A DNA stretch of 64,000 nt from an uncultured Methylophaga sp. (GCA_913055695.1 CAJXKF010000003.1:62001-126000); one strand, 5' to 3'. Positions 47,763-57,232 are shown, counted from the stretch's first letter. The notes: a model not told the origin generated them from the letters alone. Made by a program: numbers and translations.

Positions 47763-47886
47763 TTTTTTGGAAAAGCATTTCAGTGAGAAACCACGCCAAT
47801 GGATCTGGTTTGTGGGTTTATGGTGCTTCGGTTTGCTATCTGTGCTTTTGCTGGGCGCTTTACTGAGGTTAATGATGGCTCTGTAG
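47746..47886 (+). CDS. DUF2474-like small bd-oxidase subunit
   Basis: A 46-residue protein with one membrane helix (WFVGLWCFGLLSVLLLGALL) preceded by charged RFITDFLEKHFSEKPRQW. It resembles DUF2474 proteins encoded right after cioAB, the counterparts of CydX. It overlaps the end of cioB by 17 bp in another frame, so translation is likely coupled. Start ATG 47746 is the only one giving this compact protein. The function, stabilising the oxidase, is inferred from position and size. Confidence 0.7.
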   Translation: MRFITDFLEKHFSEKPRQWIWFVGLWCFGLLSVLLLGALLRLMMAL

Positions 47887-47887
47887 C

Positions 47888-47911
47888 TCATTATCCAGAT
47901 CTGGATAATGA
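47888..47911. repeat. Perfect 24-bp palindrome after the cio operon
   Basis: The 24 bases at 47888-47911, centred on AGATCT with arms TCATTATCC/GGATAATGA, read the same on both strands. A smaller one, TTATCG-CAA-CGATAA, follows at 47919-47933, and CAGCCTG/CAGGCTG (47940-47946, 47967-47973) could terminate chaB on the minus strand. Together they likely separate convergent transcripts. Confidence 0.6.
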
Positions 47912-47979
47912 ACATTATTTATCGCAACGATAATTTATTCAGCCTGATTCCGGCTGTTTAGGCAAGCAGGCTGTCAGCT

Positions 47980-48198
47980 TCACTTGGAGACCCACTGACC
48001 TTCTTCTTTCCTGTATTTCTCTTTTACCGCAGACCAAGCCACCTTATGTGCCACGGCTTCCCTTGAGTCATCACGGTCGTCCGGATCCTTGTATTGCTGC
48101 CAGGCATGATTAAATGCCTCTTTATAGATTTCCTGAGCCTGCTTCGGCAGATTGTCTTTCACCTGATCAGGTAATTCTGATAATGACTGATATGGCAT
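47980..48198 (-). CDS. chaB: ChaB family protein
   Basis: A 72-residue acidic soluble protein with MPYQSLSELPDQVKDNLPK, AQEIYKEAFNHAW and AVAHKVAWSAVKEKY, the ChaB pattern. E. coli ChaB was named a regulator of the Ca/Na-proton antiporter ChaA, but its role is poorly defined and no chaA is here. It lies 47 bp downstream of egtD, on the same strand. Confidence 0.88.
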   Translation of the reverse strand: MPYQSLSELPDQVKDNLPKQAQEIYKEAFNHAWQQYKDPDDRDDSREAVAHKVAWSAVKEKYRKEEGQWVSK

Positions 48199-48245
48199 AG
48201 ACGCTCCTGATTTGTTTTATGGCTGAACAATGCTGACTGGTCGTA

Positions 48246-49241
48246 TCAGGGTTTCCTTAGACTGACCTGCCAGAGCGAATCGATAAACCGCTCCCCGCTG
48301 TCACTGAAGTTATCAATCAGCTTGTAACCCGTTTGCTTGCAAAGAGAATCAATCTCCGTCGGTAAAAATTTGAAGGAATATTCCAGATGCAGGGGCTCGA
48401 AAGCATCAAAATGAAATGCCTGCTGCAAAGCCTCGATATAGACTTTTTGCTCTCTGAGCGCCAGCAGATAACTCTCCATCGCACCCAGAACCGGGTTGTA
48501 GACCGCATAATGCTGAAAAGCTGAAAGGTCAAAATCGCCGCCCAGCTCCCGGTTGATTCGGGCCAGCAGATTGAGATTGAGATCGCGTGTGTAATTGCTG
48601 GAATCGCTGTAGGCACTGACAAGCTCGTTGATGTCTTTCTTCAAATCAAAGCCAATCAGCAGATAATCATCCGCGTTCAGGCTGCTCCACAGCCGACGCA
48701 GAAAGGCTTTGCTTTCGACATGATCGAAGTTACCGATGTTGGAGCCCAGAAACAGCACCAGTTGGCGTTTCGATGAACGTTCCTTAACAAAACGCAGGCC
48801 ATCAAAATAATCACCCACCAGCCCGCGAACGGTGAGATTGGTTTTTTCTTTGATTGTTTCCGCGAGCATATCCATCGCTTTGTCGGAGATATCGATGGCA
48901 TAGAAATTCACCTTGACCCCGGCTGCCAGAAAGCTGTTGAGGATGAGCTCACTCTTATGACCATCGCCGGCGCCCAGTTCGATGATGTCGATTTCATCCT
49001 CACCCAGCAAGGCGGGTAACTGCCTGCTGTGCCTGTCGAGAATCTCGTATTCAGTTCGGGTGAGATAATAATCCTGATGCTGGCTGATGGCCCGGAACAG
49101 CTCACTGCCGGTATCATCATAGAAGTATTTGGCTGAAAGATATTTTGATTCTGAACTGAGCCCGGTCAGTACATCGGCGGCAAACTGCGCCACTTCCTGT
49201 TCATAGTCACTGGTCACTTGAGCTAATTGAGAAACATTCAT
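48246..49241 (-). CDS. egtD: L-histidine N-alpha-methyltransferase EgtD
   Basis: EgtD trimethylates histidine to hercynine, the first step of ergothioneine synthesis. The SAM-binding block is DIIELGAGDGHKSELIL. The early segment SSESKYLSAKYFYDDTGSEL and LGSNIGNFDHVESKAFLR are family signatures (DUF2260). Length is 331 residues. egtB is 14 bp upstream on the same strand, giving an egtB-egtD-chaB operon. Neither egtA, egtC nor egtE is near. Confidence 0.95.
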   Translation of the reverse strand: MNVSQLAQVTSDYEQEVAQFAADVLTGLSSESKYLSAKYFYDDTGSELFRAISQHQDYYLTRTEYEILDRHSRQLPALLGEDEIDIIELGAGDGHKSELILNSFLAAGVKVNFYAIDISDKAMDMLAETIKEKTNLTVRGLVGDYFDGLRFVKERSSKRQLVLFLGSNIGNFDHVESKAFLRRLWSSLNADDYLLIGFDLKKDINELVSAYSDSSNYTRDLNLNLLARINRELGGDFDLSAFQHYAVYNPVLGAMESYLLALREQKVYIEALQQAFHFDAFEPLHLEYSFKFLPTEIDSLCKQTGYKLIDNFSDSGERFIDSLWQVSLRKP

Positions 49242-49255
49242 AAGTCATCCTTTGC

Positions 49256-50527
49256 TTAACGATGTTTTGCCAGTTTGATGCCGGAGAACATCCAGCGCTG
49301 TTGCGGCAGGTAAAAATTTCGGTAGCTGGGCCGGTAATGACCGGCAGGCGTGGCGACACAACCACCACGTAATACGAACTGATTGCACATGAACTTGCCG
49401 TTATATTCCTCTAACATGCCGGAATAGGGCTGGTAGCCCGGATAGGCGGAATAATGGCTGGCAGTCCAGTACCAGACCTGATTGCTGGGCTGATCAGCAC
49501 GGTTGGGATGCAGCAAGCCGGATGTCGGCGAGAGGCTGGCCGGCCGCTTTTCAAGCCAAAGCTCCAGCTCTGCTTCCACAGGCAGCCGACAGCCTTTCCA
49601 GCGTGCAAACGCATCAGCCTCAAAATAGCTGATATGCACCACAGGCTCATGCTCACTGAGCGGCTTTACACCATGTAGAGTGTACTGGTGCCAGACGCCG
49701 TCTTTTTGAAACCAGTAAAGCGGGGCATGGATATTGTTTTCGCCTACCCAGTCCCAGCCCTGGCTCAGCCACAGTGTGGGTTCGTCATAACCACCCGCTT
49801 CAATAAATTCAATAAACTCGCCACAGGTCACGCTGTTATCCCTGATGGCGAAGCGGTACAGGTACTGCTTATGCCTTGGTGTTTCATTGTCGTAAGCGAA
49901 GTCATCCCCCTGATGACCGATCTCATACACCCCTTCCTGGAACTCGGTCCAGCTCTCGGTCACCGCGGGGGCCGACCAGTGTGCTTCGCTGTAGGCCGGC
50001 ATGGAAAGGTTGGTGCCCAGAATTCGCTTGATATCCATCAGCAGCAATTCCTGGTGTTGCTGCTCGTGATGTAAACCAAGCTCAAGCACATCAAGCCATT
50101 CCGTATTACTGGGATCTCCCTCGAACAAGACCAGCACTTGCTCGTCCACCGCCTGGCGATAGCTGAATATCTCAGCAACCGTCGGTCTGGATAACTGACC
50201 GCGTTCTCCCTGCAGCCAGTGCTCACCGGCAGATTTGTAATAAGAGTTAAACAAGCGGGAATAATCAGGATCAAAGCTGCGATAGCCGCTGAGCAAGGGC
50301 TTGAGAATAGCCTGCTCGAAAAACCAGGTGGTATGAGCCAGATGCCATTTCGGTGGACTGACCTCGGCATCGGGCTGGACCACATAGTCCTCTGTCTCCA
50401 GTGGGGCACAGAGACTGAGTGAGTGTTGGCGCACCTGCTGGTAAAGCTCGCGGAGATGAATTATCCGCGGAGCAGAGTTTGACGCCGTATCGGCACGCGT
50501 GTCGAAAGCCTGGTTTTGAATGTTCAT
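49256..50527 (-). CDS. egtB: Hercynine sulfoxide synthase EgtB
   Basis: EgtB is a non-heme iron enzyme joining a thiol to hercynine with O2. The N-terminal DinB-like domain supplies iron ligands in WHLAHTTWFFEQ and HHEQQHQELLLMD (HX3HXE). The C-terminal FGE-sulfatase domain has VTCGEFIEFIEAGGYD and FVLRGGCVATPAGHYR, plus CRLPVEAELELW. Length is 423 residues. Since no gamma-glutamyl-cysteine ligase or EgtC is near, it may use cysteine directly, as some EgtB types do (inference). Its start is 220 bp from tesA; that gap holds only a TCCG/CGGA hairpin and no ORF. Confidence 0.94.
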   Translation of the reverse strand: MNIQNQAFDTRADTASNSAPRIIHLRELYQQVRQHSLSLCAPLETEDYVVQPDAEVSPPKWHLAHTTWFFEQAILKPLLSGYRSFDPDYSRLFNSYYKSAGEHWLQGERGQLSRPTVAEIFSYRQAVDEQVLVLFEGDPSNTEWLDVLELGLHHEQQHQELLLMDIKRILGTNLSMPAYSEAHWSAPAVTESWTEFQEGVYEIGHQGDDFAYDNETPRHKQYLYRFAIRDNSVTCGEFIEFIEAGGYDEPTLWLSQGWDWVGENNIHAPLYWFQKDGVWHQYTLHGVKPLSEHEPVVHISYFEADAFARWKGCRLPVEAELELWLEKRPASLSPTSGLLHPNRADQPSNQVWYWTASHYSAYPGYQPYSGMLEEYNGKFMCNQFVLRGGCVATPAGHYRPSYRNFYLPQQRWMFSGIKLAKHR

Positions 50528-50747
50528 TCCCGCCCTTGATAGTTTGCAGCTATTAGAAAACGAAGTACGAACTTAATGAGTGACTGACCGTAGCATGATT
50601 AGCAGCGCTGAAGCGATAACTGGCTCACAGTGGGGGCTTTTCGTGTCCGGGCAAGCTCACCGGACCACAATACGGTCATAACTTGCTGACAGTGAAAACG
50701 GCCAGGGGTTCTTGCAGCGCTTAAATTGTCCGCCCCTGATTAATCAC

Positions 50748-51371
50748 TCAATCTGATTGATTGATAAGAGATTGCAGCTGCGGGTAGATATTCTGCAGCA
50801 CCAGCGGCTGCCCTTTCTGGTTGGGATGCAAACCGTCTGCCTGCATCAGCTTTTTATCCAGCGCGACCCCTTCCAGCATAAAGGGCACATAAGCCAGTTG
50901 GTATTCATCCGCGATATTTTTATACAGCTTGAAAAACATCTCGGTGTAACGCTTGCCGTAATTCTGTGGAATCTGATTCCCCACCAGCAGCACTTCGGCG
51001 TCAGACTGATGCGCTTTTTCAATCATCGTTTTCAGATTCTCGGTGGTTTGCTGCAAAGGGTAACCGCGCAGCGCATCATTAGCGCCCAGCTCCAGGATCA
51101 CCCAGCGCGGTTTGTGTTCTGCGAGCAATTTGTCGAAACGGGCCAGACCACCCTGGGTGGTCTCACCGCTGACACTGGCATTGACCACCCTGACCTCGGG
51201 GTGTGTTTCAGAAAGTTGATTCTCCAGTAAACTTACCCAGCCCGCCTCTGGTCGCATGTTGTGGGCTGCGCTCAGACTGTCGCCCATGATGAGCAAGGTC
51301 GAGGCCGAGGCCAGGCTGCTCAGCAACAGCCCGATAATCAGAAAAAACCCGATTTGTCTTTTTAACAACAT
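50748..51371 (-). CDS. tesA: Periplasmic acyl-CoA thioesterase I/arylesterase/lysophospholipase TesA
   Basis: A GDSL hydrolase with a signal peptide (FFLIIGLLLSSLASA). The nucleophile is in LIMGDSLSAAHNM, the oxyanion residues are in VNASVSGETTQGG and LELGANDALRG, and the Asp-His pair is in QADGLHPNQKG. Length is 207 residues, as for E. coli TesA. The gene is divergent from ybbA with 25 bp between the starts, the usual tesA/ybbA arrangement. Confidence 0.95.
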   Translation of the reverse strand: MLLKRQIGFFLIIGLLLSSLASASTLLIMGDSLSAAHNMRPEAGWVSLLENQLSETHPEVRVVNASVSGETTQGGLARFDKLLAEHKPRWVILELGANDALRGYPLQQTTENLKTMIEKAHQSDAEVLLVGNQIPQNYGKRYTEMFFKLYKNIADEYQLAYVPFMLEGVALDKKLMQADGLHPNQKGQPLVLQNIYPQLQSLINQSD

Positions 51372-51396
51372 AGAAACCTTATTAAAGTGAAACCAG

Positions 51397-52074
51397 ATGG
51401 CAGTTAAGACAGCAATAAAAGTAAAAAATTTAACTCATACTGTAACTGCCAATACCGGCGACCTGACCATACTGAAAAGTATTGATATGGAAATCAAGGA
51501 AGGCGAATCGGTTGCCATTGTCGGTGCCTCGGGCTCCGGCAAGTCGACGTTACTGGGCCTGCTGGCTGGTCTGGACATCAATACCGCTGGCGAAATATAC
51601 CTCTATGACCATGCCTTTTCCGAAATGGATGAAGAAGCACGTGCTTTGCTGCGTGGCCAGTACGTGGGTTTTATTTTCCAGTCGTTCCACCTGTTACCCA
51701 GTCTGCAGGCGATTGAAAACGTCATGCTCCCGGCCGAACTCAAAGGCGATAAAAACGCCCGCCAGAAAGCCGAGGCCCTGCTCGCCAGAGTCGGCTTATC
51801 AGAACGTCTCAGCCACTATCCCAGCCAACTCTCCGGCGGTGAACAGCAGCGGGTGGCGATTGCCCGGGCTTTTGCCTCCAGCCCTAAAATTCTGTTTGCC
51901 GACGAACCCACCGGTAACCTGGATGAAGGCAACGGCAAAATCATTATCGACCAGTTGTTTGAACTGAATCATTCGCAGGGGACCACGCTGGTCATGGTCA
52001 CACACGACAATGAACTGGCCAAAAAATGTGATCGGCAACTGGTGATGTCCGCCGGTCAGCTGGTGGAAAAATAG
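51397..52074 (+). CDS. ybbA: ABC transporter ATP-binding protein YbbA
   Basis: A 225-residue LolD/MacB-type ATPase. Walker A is [18 protein letters not shown], the signature is [16 protein letters not shown] and Walker B is [14 protein letters not shown] with the catalytic Glu. It abuts ybbB-type permease gene (2 bp) and powers it. The YbbA-YbbP pair belongs to the MacB-like type VII group, which does mechanical work in the envelope rather than classical transport; its substrate is unclear. Confidence 0.93.
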   Translation: MAVKTAIKVKNLTHTVTANTGDLTILKSIDMEIKEGESVAIVGASGSGKSTLLGLLAGLDINTAGEIYLYDHAFSEMDEEARALLRGQYVGFIFQSFHLLPSLQAIENVMLPAELKGDKNARQKAEALLARVGLSERLSHYPSQLSGGEQQRVAIARAFASSPKILFADEPTGNLDEGNGKIIIDQLFELNHSQGTTLVMVTHDNELAKKCDRQLVMSAGQLVEK

Positions 52075-52076
52075 TT

Positions 52077-54536
52077 ATGGCCTTTGCTCTTCGTTTACTG
52101 CTCAGAGATCTGCGTAGCGGCGATATTCTGACCCTGATTATCGCCCTCATAATTTCAGTCAGTACCGTCACCGCCATCAGCTTATTTATCGACCGGCTGC
52201 AGCTGTCTTTTGCAAAAGAATCCGCCAGTCTAATGGCTGCCGACAGACTGATTCGAAGCGATGATCCTATCCCGCAGAGCTGGCATGATAAGGCCAGTGC
52301 GCTCGAGCTGGAACAGGCTGAAAATACCTCATTCAGGACCATGATATTTGCCGGCGGGGCATTACAACTGAGTCTGCTCAATGCCGTCACCGATCACTAT
52401 CCACTCCGCGGGCAGTTTCTGGTGGATGACACCCCTTTCGGCGGTGGGGAAGCCACCCGCAAACCACCTCAACAAGGTGAAATCTGGCTCTCTTCGCGCC
52501 TGGCCAGCCTGCTCGATGTGAAAATGGGTGATGAGGTGGAAGTCGGTGAGACCAGTCTCACCGTCTCGGCGTATCTGGTCAGAGATCCCGGCTCCAGCAG
52601 CTCCGCCTTTGCCGTGTCACCCCGCGCCGTGATGAATATGGCTGATCTTGACGCCACCGGCGTGATTATTCCCGGCAGCCGGGTGCGTTACAGTCTGTTG
52701 CTGGCCGGTAAGCAGGAAGCGCTCGAACAGTACGAAAACTGGATTAAACCGCAACTCAATGAAGGCCAAAGCTGGCGAACACCGATACAGAAAGGCGAGC
52801 GAATCGGTGACAGCATCGGCAAAGCGCAGTCCTTTTTGCTGCTCGCCGGCACGCTGGCGGTGATCCTGTCAGGGATCGCTATCGCGCTGGCTTCACAGCG
52901 CTTTGTGAAGCGGCATTTGATGCAGGTTGCCGTGTTAAAAACTTTGGGCGCAACTCCGGCAACACTGATTCAGACCTTCCTGATTCAATTCTTCATGTTA
53001 TTTGTGGTCGCTGTCGCTGTGGGGCTGGCCGTCGGCTGGCTGATACAGGGGCTGATTTCCTCGGTTTTAGCCGACCTGATGTCAACGGCCCTGCCAGAAC
53101 CGTCTCCGAGACGCTTATGGCTGGGCATTGCCACCGGTTTGGTCTCCATGCTGGCCTTCTGCCTGCCCTTGATGCAAAGGCTGATTAACATTTCACCGAT
53201 GACAGTGCTGCAACCGGCGATCAAGCTTGAGCACAACACCGTGATTATTTACAGCCTCGGCTTTATCGGCATGTTCGGGCTGATGTGTCTCTATACCCAG
53301 GGCTTTTTGCTGCCCCTCATTATGACGCTGGCGATTGCCGGCATTGCTGTGCTGGTCTCAGGCTTGGGGTTTACTGTATTCCGATTGGGGCGCTCACTGA
53401 CCTCGGGCGCCACCAGTGGCTGGCAGATAGGTCTGGCTTCGCTGTACCGGCGACTGATACCGAATCTGTTCCAGCTACTGGTATTCACGCTGATTATTAT
53501 GCTGGGTCTTATTCTGGTTGGTATCAAGACCAGTCTTATCTCGGACTGGCAGCGACAACTGCCGGCCGATGCCCCCAACCATTATCTGTTTAATGTGCAG
53601 GCAGATCAGGTCGCAGCCATTAATCAAATTACTGACACGCTGGAAGTGCCGCATTCTGAATGGTACCCGATGGTCCGTGGTCGGGTGATTTCAGTGAACG
53701 ACACCACGATTCAGTCGCTTTATCCTGAGGGCCGCGGCGAACCCGAGCTCTACGAGCGTGAATTGAATCTGACCTGGTCAGACACCATCGGCAAAGGCAA
53801 TAAACTGGTCGCCGGTGACTTTAATGCCGACGGCCTCTCCGTTGAGCAGAGCGCTGCCGAAGAGGCCCGTCTGGGCCTGGGGGATGAGCTGGAAATCAAT
53901 ATCGGCGGCAATGTCGTGACTTTGCCCATCACTTCGATTCGTGAGGTCGACTGGGGCTCGATGCAGCCCAACTTTTATCTGATCCTGCCCAAAAAGACGC
54001 TTGAAGATTACACTGCAAATTTTGTCAGCAGTGTGTTTGTCAGCGACAGTCATGCCCAGGCTTTTTACAAAGCCATGGCCCGTTTTCCTACCGTATCGAT
54101 GCTGAATGTCGGTGAGCTGTTAAAGCAGATTCAGACCATCATCAGCCAGTTATCTCAGGCAATTCAGCTGGTGCTGATCTGCATTCTGGCGGCAGGCGGT
54201 CTGGTATTGCTGGCGAGTGTGAGGGCAACGCTGGAAGAAAGACTGGAAGAAGGCGCCTTGTTACGCGTGCTGGGCGCCAGGAAAGCACTGGTGCAACAGT
54301 CCCTGTTTGTCGAATTTGGCGCTTTGGGCCTGTTTTCCGGCCTGATTGCCGCTGCCGGTGCCGAAGCCTGCCTCTATGCCTTGCAGGTATTTGTGTTCAA
54401 TGCCCAAGCCAGCTGGCATCCCTTGCTATGGACACTGGGCCCTTTAATCGGGGTGATGATTATCTGCGCAATTGGTCTGTCCGCCAGCAGAACGGTACTG
54501 AAAGTGCCACCGATGCATTTGCTGAGAGAGTTCTAA
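52077..54536 (+). CDS. ybbP: ABC transporter permease YbbP
   Basis: An 819-residue FtsX-like permease. Two FtsX membrane units of three to four helices are visible near residues 265-365 and 700-805. Large periplasmic regions lie between, as in MacB superfamily proteins. The N-terminal FALRLLLRDLRSGDILTLI and the C-terminal LEEGALLRVLGARKALVQQ are typical. Its ATPase YbbA is encoded 2 bp upstream. A terminator follows. Confidence 0.92.
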   Translation: MAFALRLLLRDLRSGDILTLIIALIISVSTVTAISLFIDRLQLSFAKESASLMAADRLIRSDDPIPQSWHDKASALELEQAENTSFRTMIFAGGALQLSLLNAVTDHYPLRGQFLVDDTPFGGGEATRKPPQQGEIWLSSRLASLLDVKMGDEVEVGETSLTVSAYLVRDPGSSSSAFAVSPRAVMNMADLDATGVIIPGSRVRYSLLLAGKQEALEQYENWIKPQLNEGQSWRTPIQKGERIGDSIGKAQSFLLLAGTLAVILSGIAIALASQRFVKRHLMQVAVLKTLGATPATLIQTFLIQFFMLFVVAVAVGLAVGWLIQGLISSVLADLMSTALPEPSPRRLWLGIATGLVSMLAFCLPLMQRLINISPMTVLQPAIKLEHNTVIIYSLGFIGMFGLMCLYTQGFLLPLIMTLAIAGIAVLVSGLGFTVFRLGRSLTSGATSGWQIGLASLYRRLIPNLFQLLVFTLIIMLGLILVGIKTSLISDWQRQLPADAPNHYLFNVQADQVAAINQITDTLEVPHSEWYPMVRGRVISVNDTTIQSLYPEGRGEPELYERELNLTWSDTIGKGNKLVAGDFNADGLSVEQSAAEEARLGLGDELEINIGGNVVTLPITSIREVDWGSMQPNFYLILPKKTLEDYTANFVSSVFVSDSHAQAFYKAMARFPTVSMLNVGELLKQIQTIISQLSQAIQLVLICILAAGGLVLLASVRATLEERLEEGALLRVLGARKALVQQSLFVEFGALGLFSGLIAAAGAEACLYALQVFVFNAQASWHPLLWTLGPLIGVMIICAIGLSASRTVLKVPPMHLLREF

Positions 54537-54550
54537 ATTCAGATAAAAAA

Positions 54551-54580
54551 AAGCCCCGGCAAACACAGCGGGGCTTTTGA
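54551..54580. terminator. Terminator after ybbP
   Basis: AAGCCCCG and CGGGGCTT pair perfectly across GCAAACACAG, with an A-run before and T4 after. It can also stop the leftward 54773 gene. Confidence 0.85.
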
Positions 54581-54602
54581 GCATTCAGAACGGTCTTTAT
54601 GT

Positions 54603-54773
54603 TTATGAATCTCTGTTTTTTATGCCCTGGTTGCCCGGCAGAGTATTTGAGTCCCTTGGTTCTGCCAGATTAGGGTCGTTTTTCTTGTCTTCGTGGGCAA
54701 TGAGCTTTTTAAACACATAGCCAATAACGATCAGCGCCGCAACAGCAATAATCGTGATGGTTGTCTTGTCCAT
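54603..54773 (-). CDS. Small single-span membrane protein (56 residues)
   Basis: Read on the minus strand, ATG 54773 opens a 56-codon frame to TAA 54603. The N-terminus MDKTTITIIAVAALIVIGYV is a membrane helix, followed by a charged tail (KKLIAHEDKKNDPN, PRDSNTLPGNQG). AAGGA lies about 9 nt upstream, and the gene runs into the ybbP terminator. No family is recognised. It is divergent from the DUF2238-like gene. Confidence 0.6.
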   Translation of the reverse strand: MDKTTITIIAVAALIVIGYVFKKLIAHEDKKNDPNLAEPRDSNTLPGNQGIKNRDS

Positions 54774-54926
54774 TCAAAAAATTCCTTCAATCATGTCAAT
54801 GTCAATCTGGCTGAGTGATTTCATCAGGCCGTGTTATCTTAGCAAAAATTGCCGCTAACTCCGCAGAAATTCTGTTAACGTCGGGAAAGAGGCAATCCAG
54901 GCTGAAAACTTTGCAAGGATTCTGAG

Positions 54927-55535
54927 ATGAAGCTGACAAGAACCCAGATCGCGATTCTGTTATTTACTGCTTTTTATACCGTGGCTTATGCGGCGTTTTA
55001 CATTCGTGCCCTCAATACCGAATTTATCGGCTATGTCGGCGTGATTGTGCTTATTTTCGCTCTGCTCTACAGCACGCTGGATAAAACCCGGATGCCGACC
55101 TATATCCTGGCGAGCCTCTCATTGTGGGGGCTGATGCATATGATGGGTGGCAGCTATCAAACTGAGGATGGCGTGCTTTACGCCTGGCGCATCTATCCTT
55201 TCTTTGATGGTGGCGGCGAGTTTTATATTCTCAAATTCGATCAGTTTGTTCACGGCTATCTCTATGCCGTGGTGGCTTTATTATTTCTGCATCTGCTTCG
55301 GCATTATTTCGGCAATCAGCACAGCCAGATGCTGGTCGGCTTTATTGCATTGTGCGCGGCCCTGGGCGTCAGCACGCTGAATGAAATTATCGAGTTCATC
55401 GCCGTCCTGACAGTGCCGGACAATGGCGTGGGGGGGTATTTCAACCTGGCACTGGATATGGTGTTTAACTTCGGCGGGGCCTTGCTGGGGATTTTAGGCT
55501 ATTACCTCTATCATTGTTGTCATCCCTCACAATAG
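54927..55535 (+). CDS. DUF2238-like (YjdF-type) membrane protein
   Basis: A 202-residue protein with about six membrane helices. Recognisable blocks are LASLSLWGLMHMMGGSYQ, LKFDQFVHGYLYAVVALLF, LNEIIEFIAVLTVPDNGVG and YFNLALDMVFNFGGALLG, which fit the DUF2238/YjdF pattern with conserved Asp-His and Glu-Glu pairs in the membrane. Function is unknown. Its start has AAGGAT upstream. Confidence 0.72.
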   Translation: MKLTRTQIAILLFTAFYTVAYAAFYIRALNTEFIGYVGVIVLIFALLYSTLDKTRMPTYILASLSLWGLMHMMGGSYQTEDGVLYAWRIYPFFDGGGEFYILKFDQFVHGYLYAVVALLFLHLLRHYFGNQHSQMLVGFIALCAALGVSTLNEIIEFIAVLTVPDNGVGGYFNLALDMVFNFGGALLGILGYYLYHCCHPSQ

Positions 55536-55634
55536 AACATTGATCCTGCTCGTTTTTATTGCAAAAAAATTCTCAGTCTGGCGTGCAATTGCTAAAATTG
55601 GCCCAATCAATAAGAAAAGCCAGAATAGCTGCAA

Positions 55635-57083
55635 ATGAACCAATCGGACCAGGACTTCCCTGCACAAGCCAACAAGCAGGCATTGGCTGAACTGCTTGAA
55701 ACCAAGCAGAAATATCAGGCTTTTATCGAAGGCACCAATGTGGGTACCTGGGAGTGGAATGTTCAGACCGGTGAAACCCGGTTTAATGAGCGCTGGGCGG
55801 CGATCATCGGTTATCGTCTTGAAGAATTAGAACCCACCAGCATTGAAACCTGGCTCAGGCTGGCACATCCGGCTGATCTGGACAAATCCAACAAAGCATT
55901 GCAGGCCTGCTTTTCCGGCGAGGCCGAGTTCTATGATGTTGAATGCCGTATGAGGCATAGGGACGGTCACTGGGTGTGGGTACTGGATCGCGGAAAAGTC
56001 TTCAGCTACAGCGATGACGGCCGGCCCCTGATGATGTACGGCACTCATCTGGATATCAGTGAACAGAAAAACCGCGAAGAGAAACTGCGCCGCAGTGAGC
56101 AGGCTTTCAGTAATAACTTCCATTATGCCGGCATTGGCATGGCGATTGTCGGTACAGACGGGCACTGGCTTCAGGTCAATCGCAAGCTCTGTGAAATACT
56201 GGGTTACACAGAACATGAAATGCTCAAACTGACCTTTCAGGACATTACTGTAGAGGATGATCTGGAAAAAGATCTGTCGCTGTTTGAGGAAGTCATTTCC
56301 GGCGAGCGCGATAACTATCAGATCGAAAAACGCTATCATCACAAGGATGGGCATATTGTCTATGCGTTGTTGTCGGTGGCGGTTGTCAGAAAAGACGATG
56401 GCTCGGCCGATAATTTTATCTCGCAGATCCTCGATATTTCCGATCTCAGGCTGGCCCAGGATCAAATCACGGATTTATTAAACGAGGCCAAACAACAGAA
56501 CCAGTTACTCAGGGATACCCAAGTCAAACTGGAAGCAGCCAATGCCAGCCTGCTGGAGCAAAGTGTCACCGATCCACTCACCAGACTGGGCAACCGGCGG
56601 GTGCTGAATACCGCACTCGATCGGGAACTGCACAGAATACGCCGCTCTGAAGCTGGCAAACTCTCAATCATCATTCTTGATGTGGATTTCTTCAAAAATT
56701 ACAACGATAGTTACGGCCACCCGGAAGGCGACCGGGCACTGAAAATGCTGGCCGAGATATTATCCAAAGAATGTCGCGCCTATGATGTGGTTACCCGCTT
56801 CGGGGGCGAGGAATTCGCGATCCTGCTGCCTGATACCGACAGGGAAACCGCGATGGAAGTCGCTGAGCGGATTCGCCTGACGGCGGCACAGGCCGACTGG
56901 CCCAACCAGGCATTGACCATCAGCCTCGGCGTTTGCAGCTGGCTCAATGGCATGCAGGCCGATGAGCTGCTCCGCTTTGCCGATAAAGCTCTGTATCAGG
57001 CCAAAAACAGAGGCAGAAACTGCTGTGTGAGCTGGTTGCCTGCGGATGAGCAAGCTGAGAAAGATATCGCCAGCGTGTCCTGA
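55635..57083 (+). CDS. PAS-PAS diguanylate cyclase
   Basis: A soluble 482-residue protein with two PAS domains (about residues 25-150 and 155-280) and a coiled-coil linker to about residue 315. A C-terminal GGDEF domain carries the motif GGEEF in VTRFGGEEFAILLPD. An RxxD inhibitory site (RAYD) lies five residues before it, so product inhibition is likely. DPLTRLGNRRVLNTALDREL starts the domain. No EAL is present, so it should only make c-di-GMP from GTP. The PAS ligand is unknown. No strong ribosome site precedes the ATG. Confidence 0.92.
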   Translation: MNQSDQDFPAQANKQALAELLETKQKYQAFIEGTNVGTWEWNVQTGETRFNERWAAIIGYRLEELEPTSIETWLRLAHPADLDKSNKALQACFSGEAEFYDVECRMRHRDGHWVWVLDRGKVFSYSDDGRPLMMYGTHLDISEQKNREEKLRRSEQAFSNNFHYAGIGMAIVGTDGHWLQVNRKLCEILGYTEHEMLKLTFQDITVEDDLEKDLSLFEEVISGERDNYQIEKRYHHKDGHIVYALLSVAVVRKDDGSADNFISQILDISDLRLAQDQITDLLNEAKQQNQLLRDTQVKLEAANASLLEQSVTDPLTRLGNRRVLNTALDRELHRIRRSEAGKLSIIILDVDFFKNYNDSYGHPEGDRALKMLAEILSKECRAYDVVTRFGGEEFAILLPDTDRETAMEVAERIRLTAAQADWPNQALTISLGVCSWLNGMQADELLRFADKALYQAKNRGRNCCVSWLPADEQAEKDIASVS

Positions 57084-57232
57084 GCCCTTTGTTTCACTAT
57101 TTCAATTAGCCTCAACGCTTGAAAAGCACAGCCAGATGATCAACGCTGGTGTCATTGATTTAAATCTGCCGATTTAATCTCTTCTTCATCTCAAGCCTTT
57201 ACAGTTTTCACACTTTTCCAGAGGACTGATCG

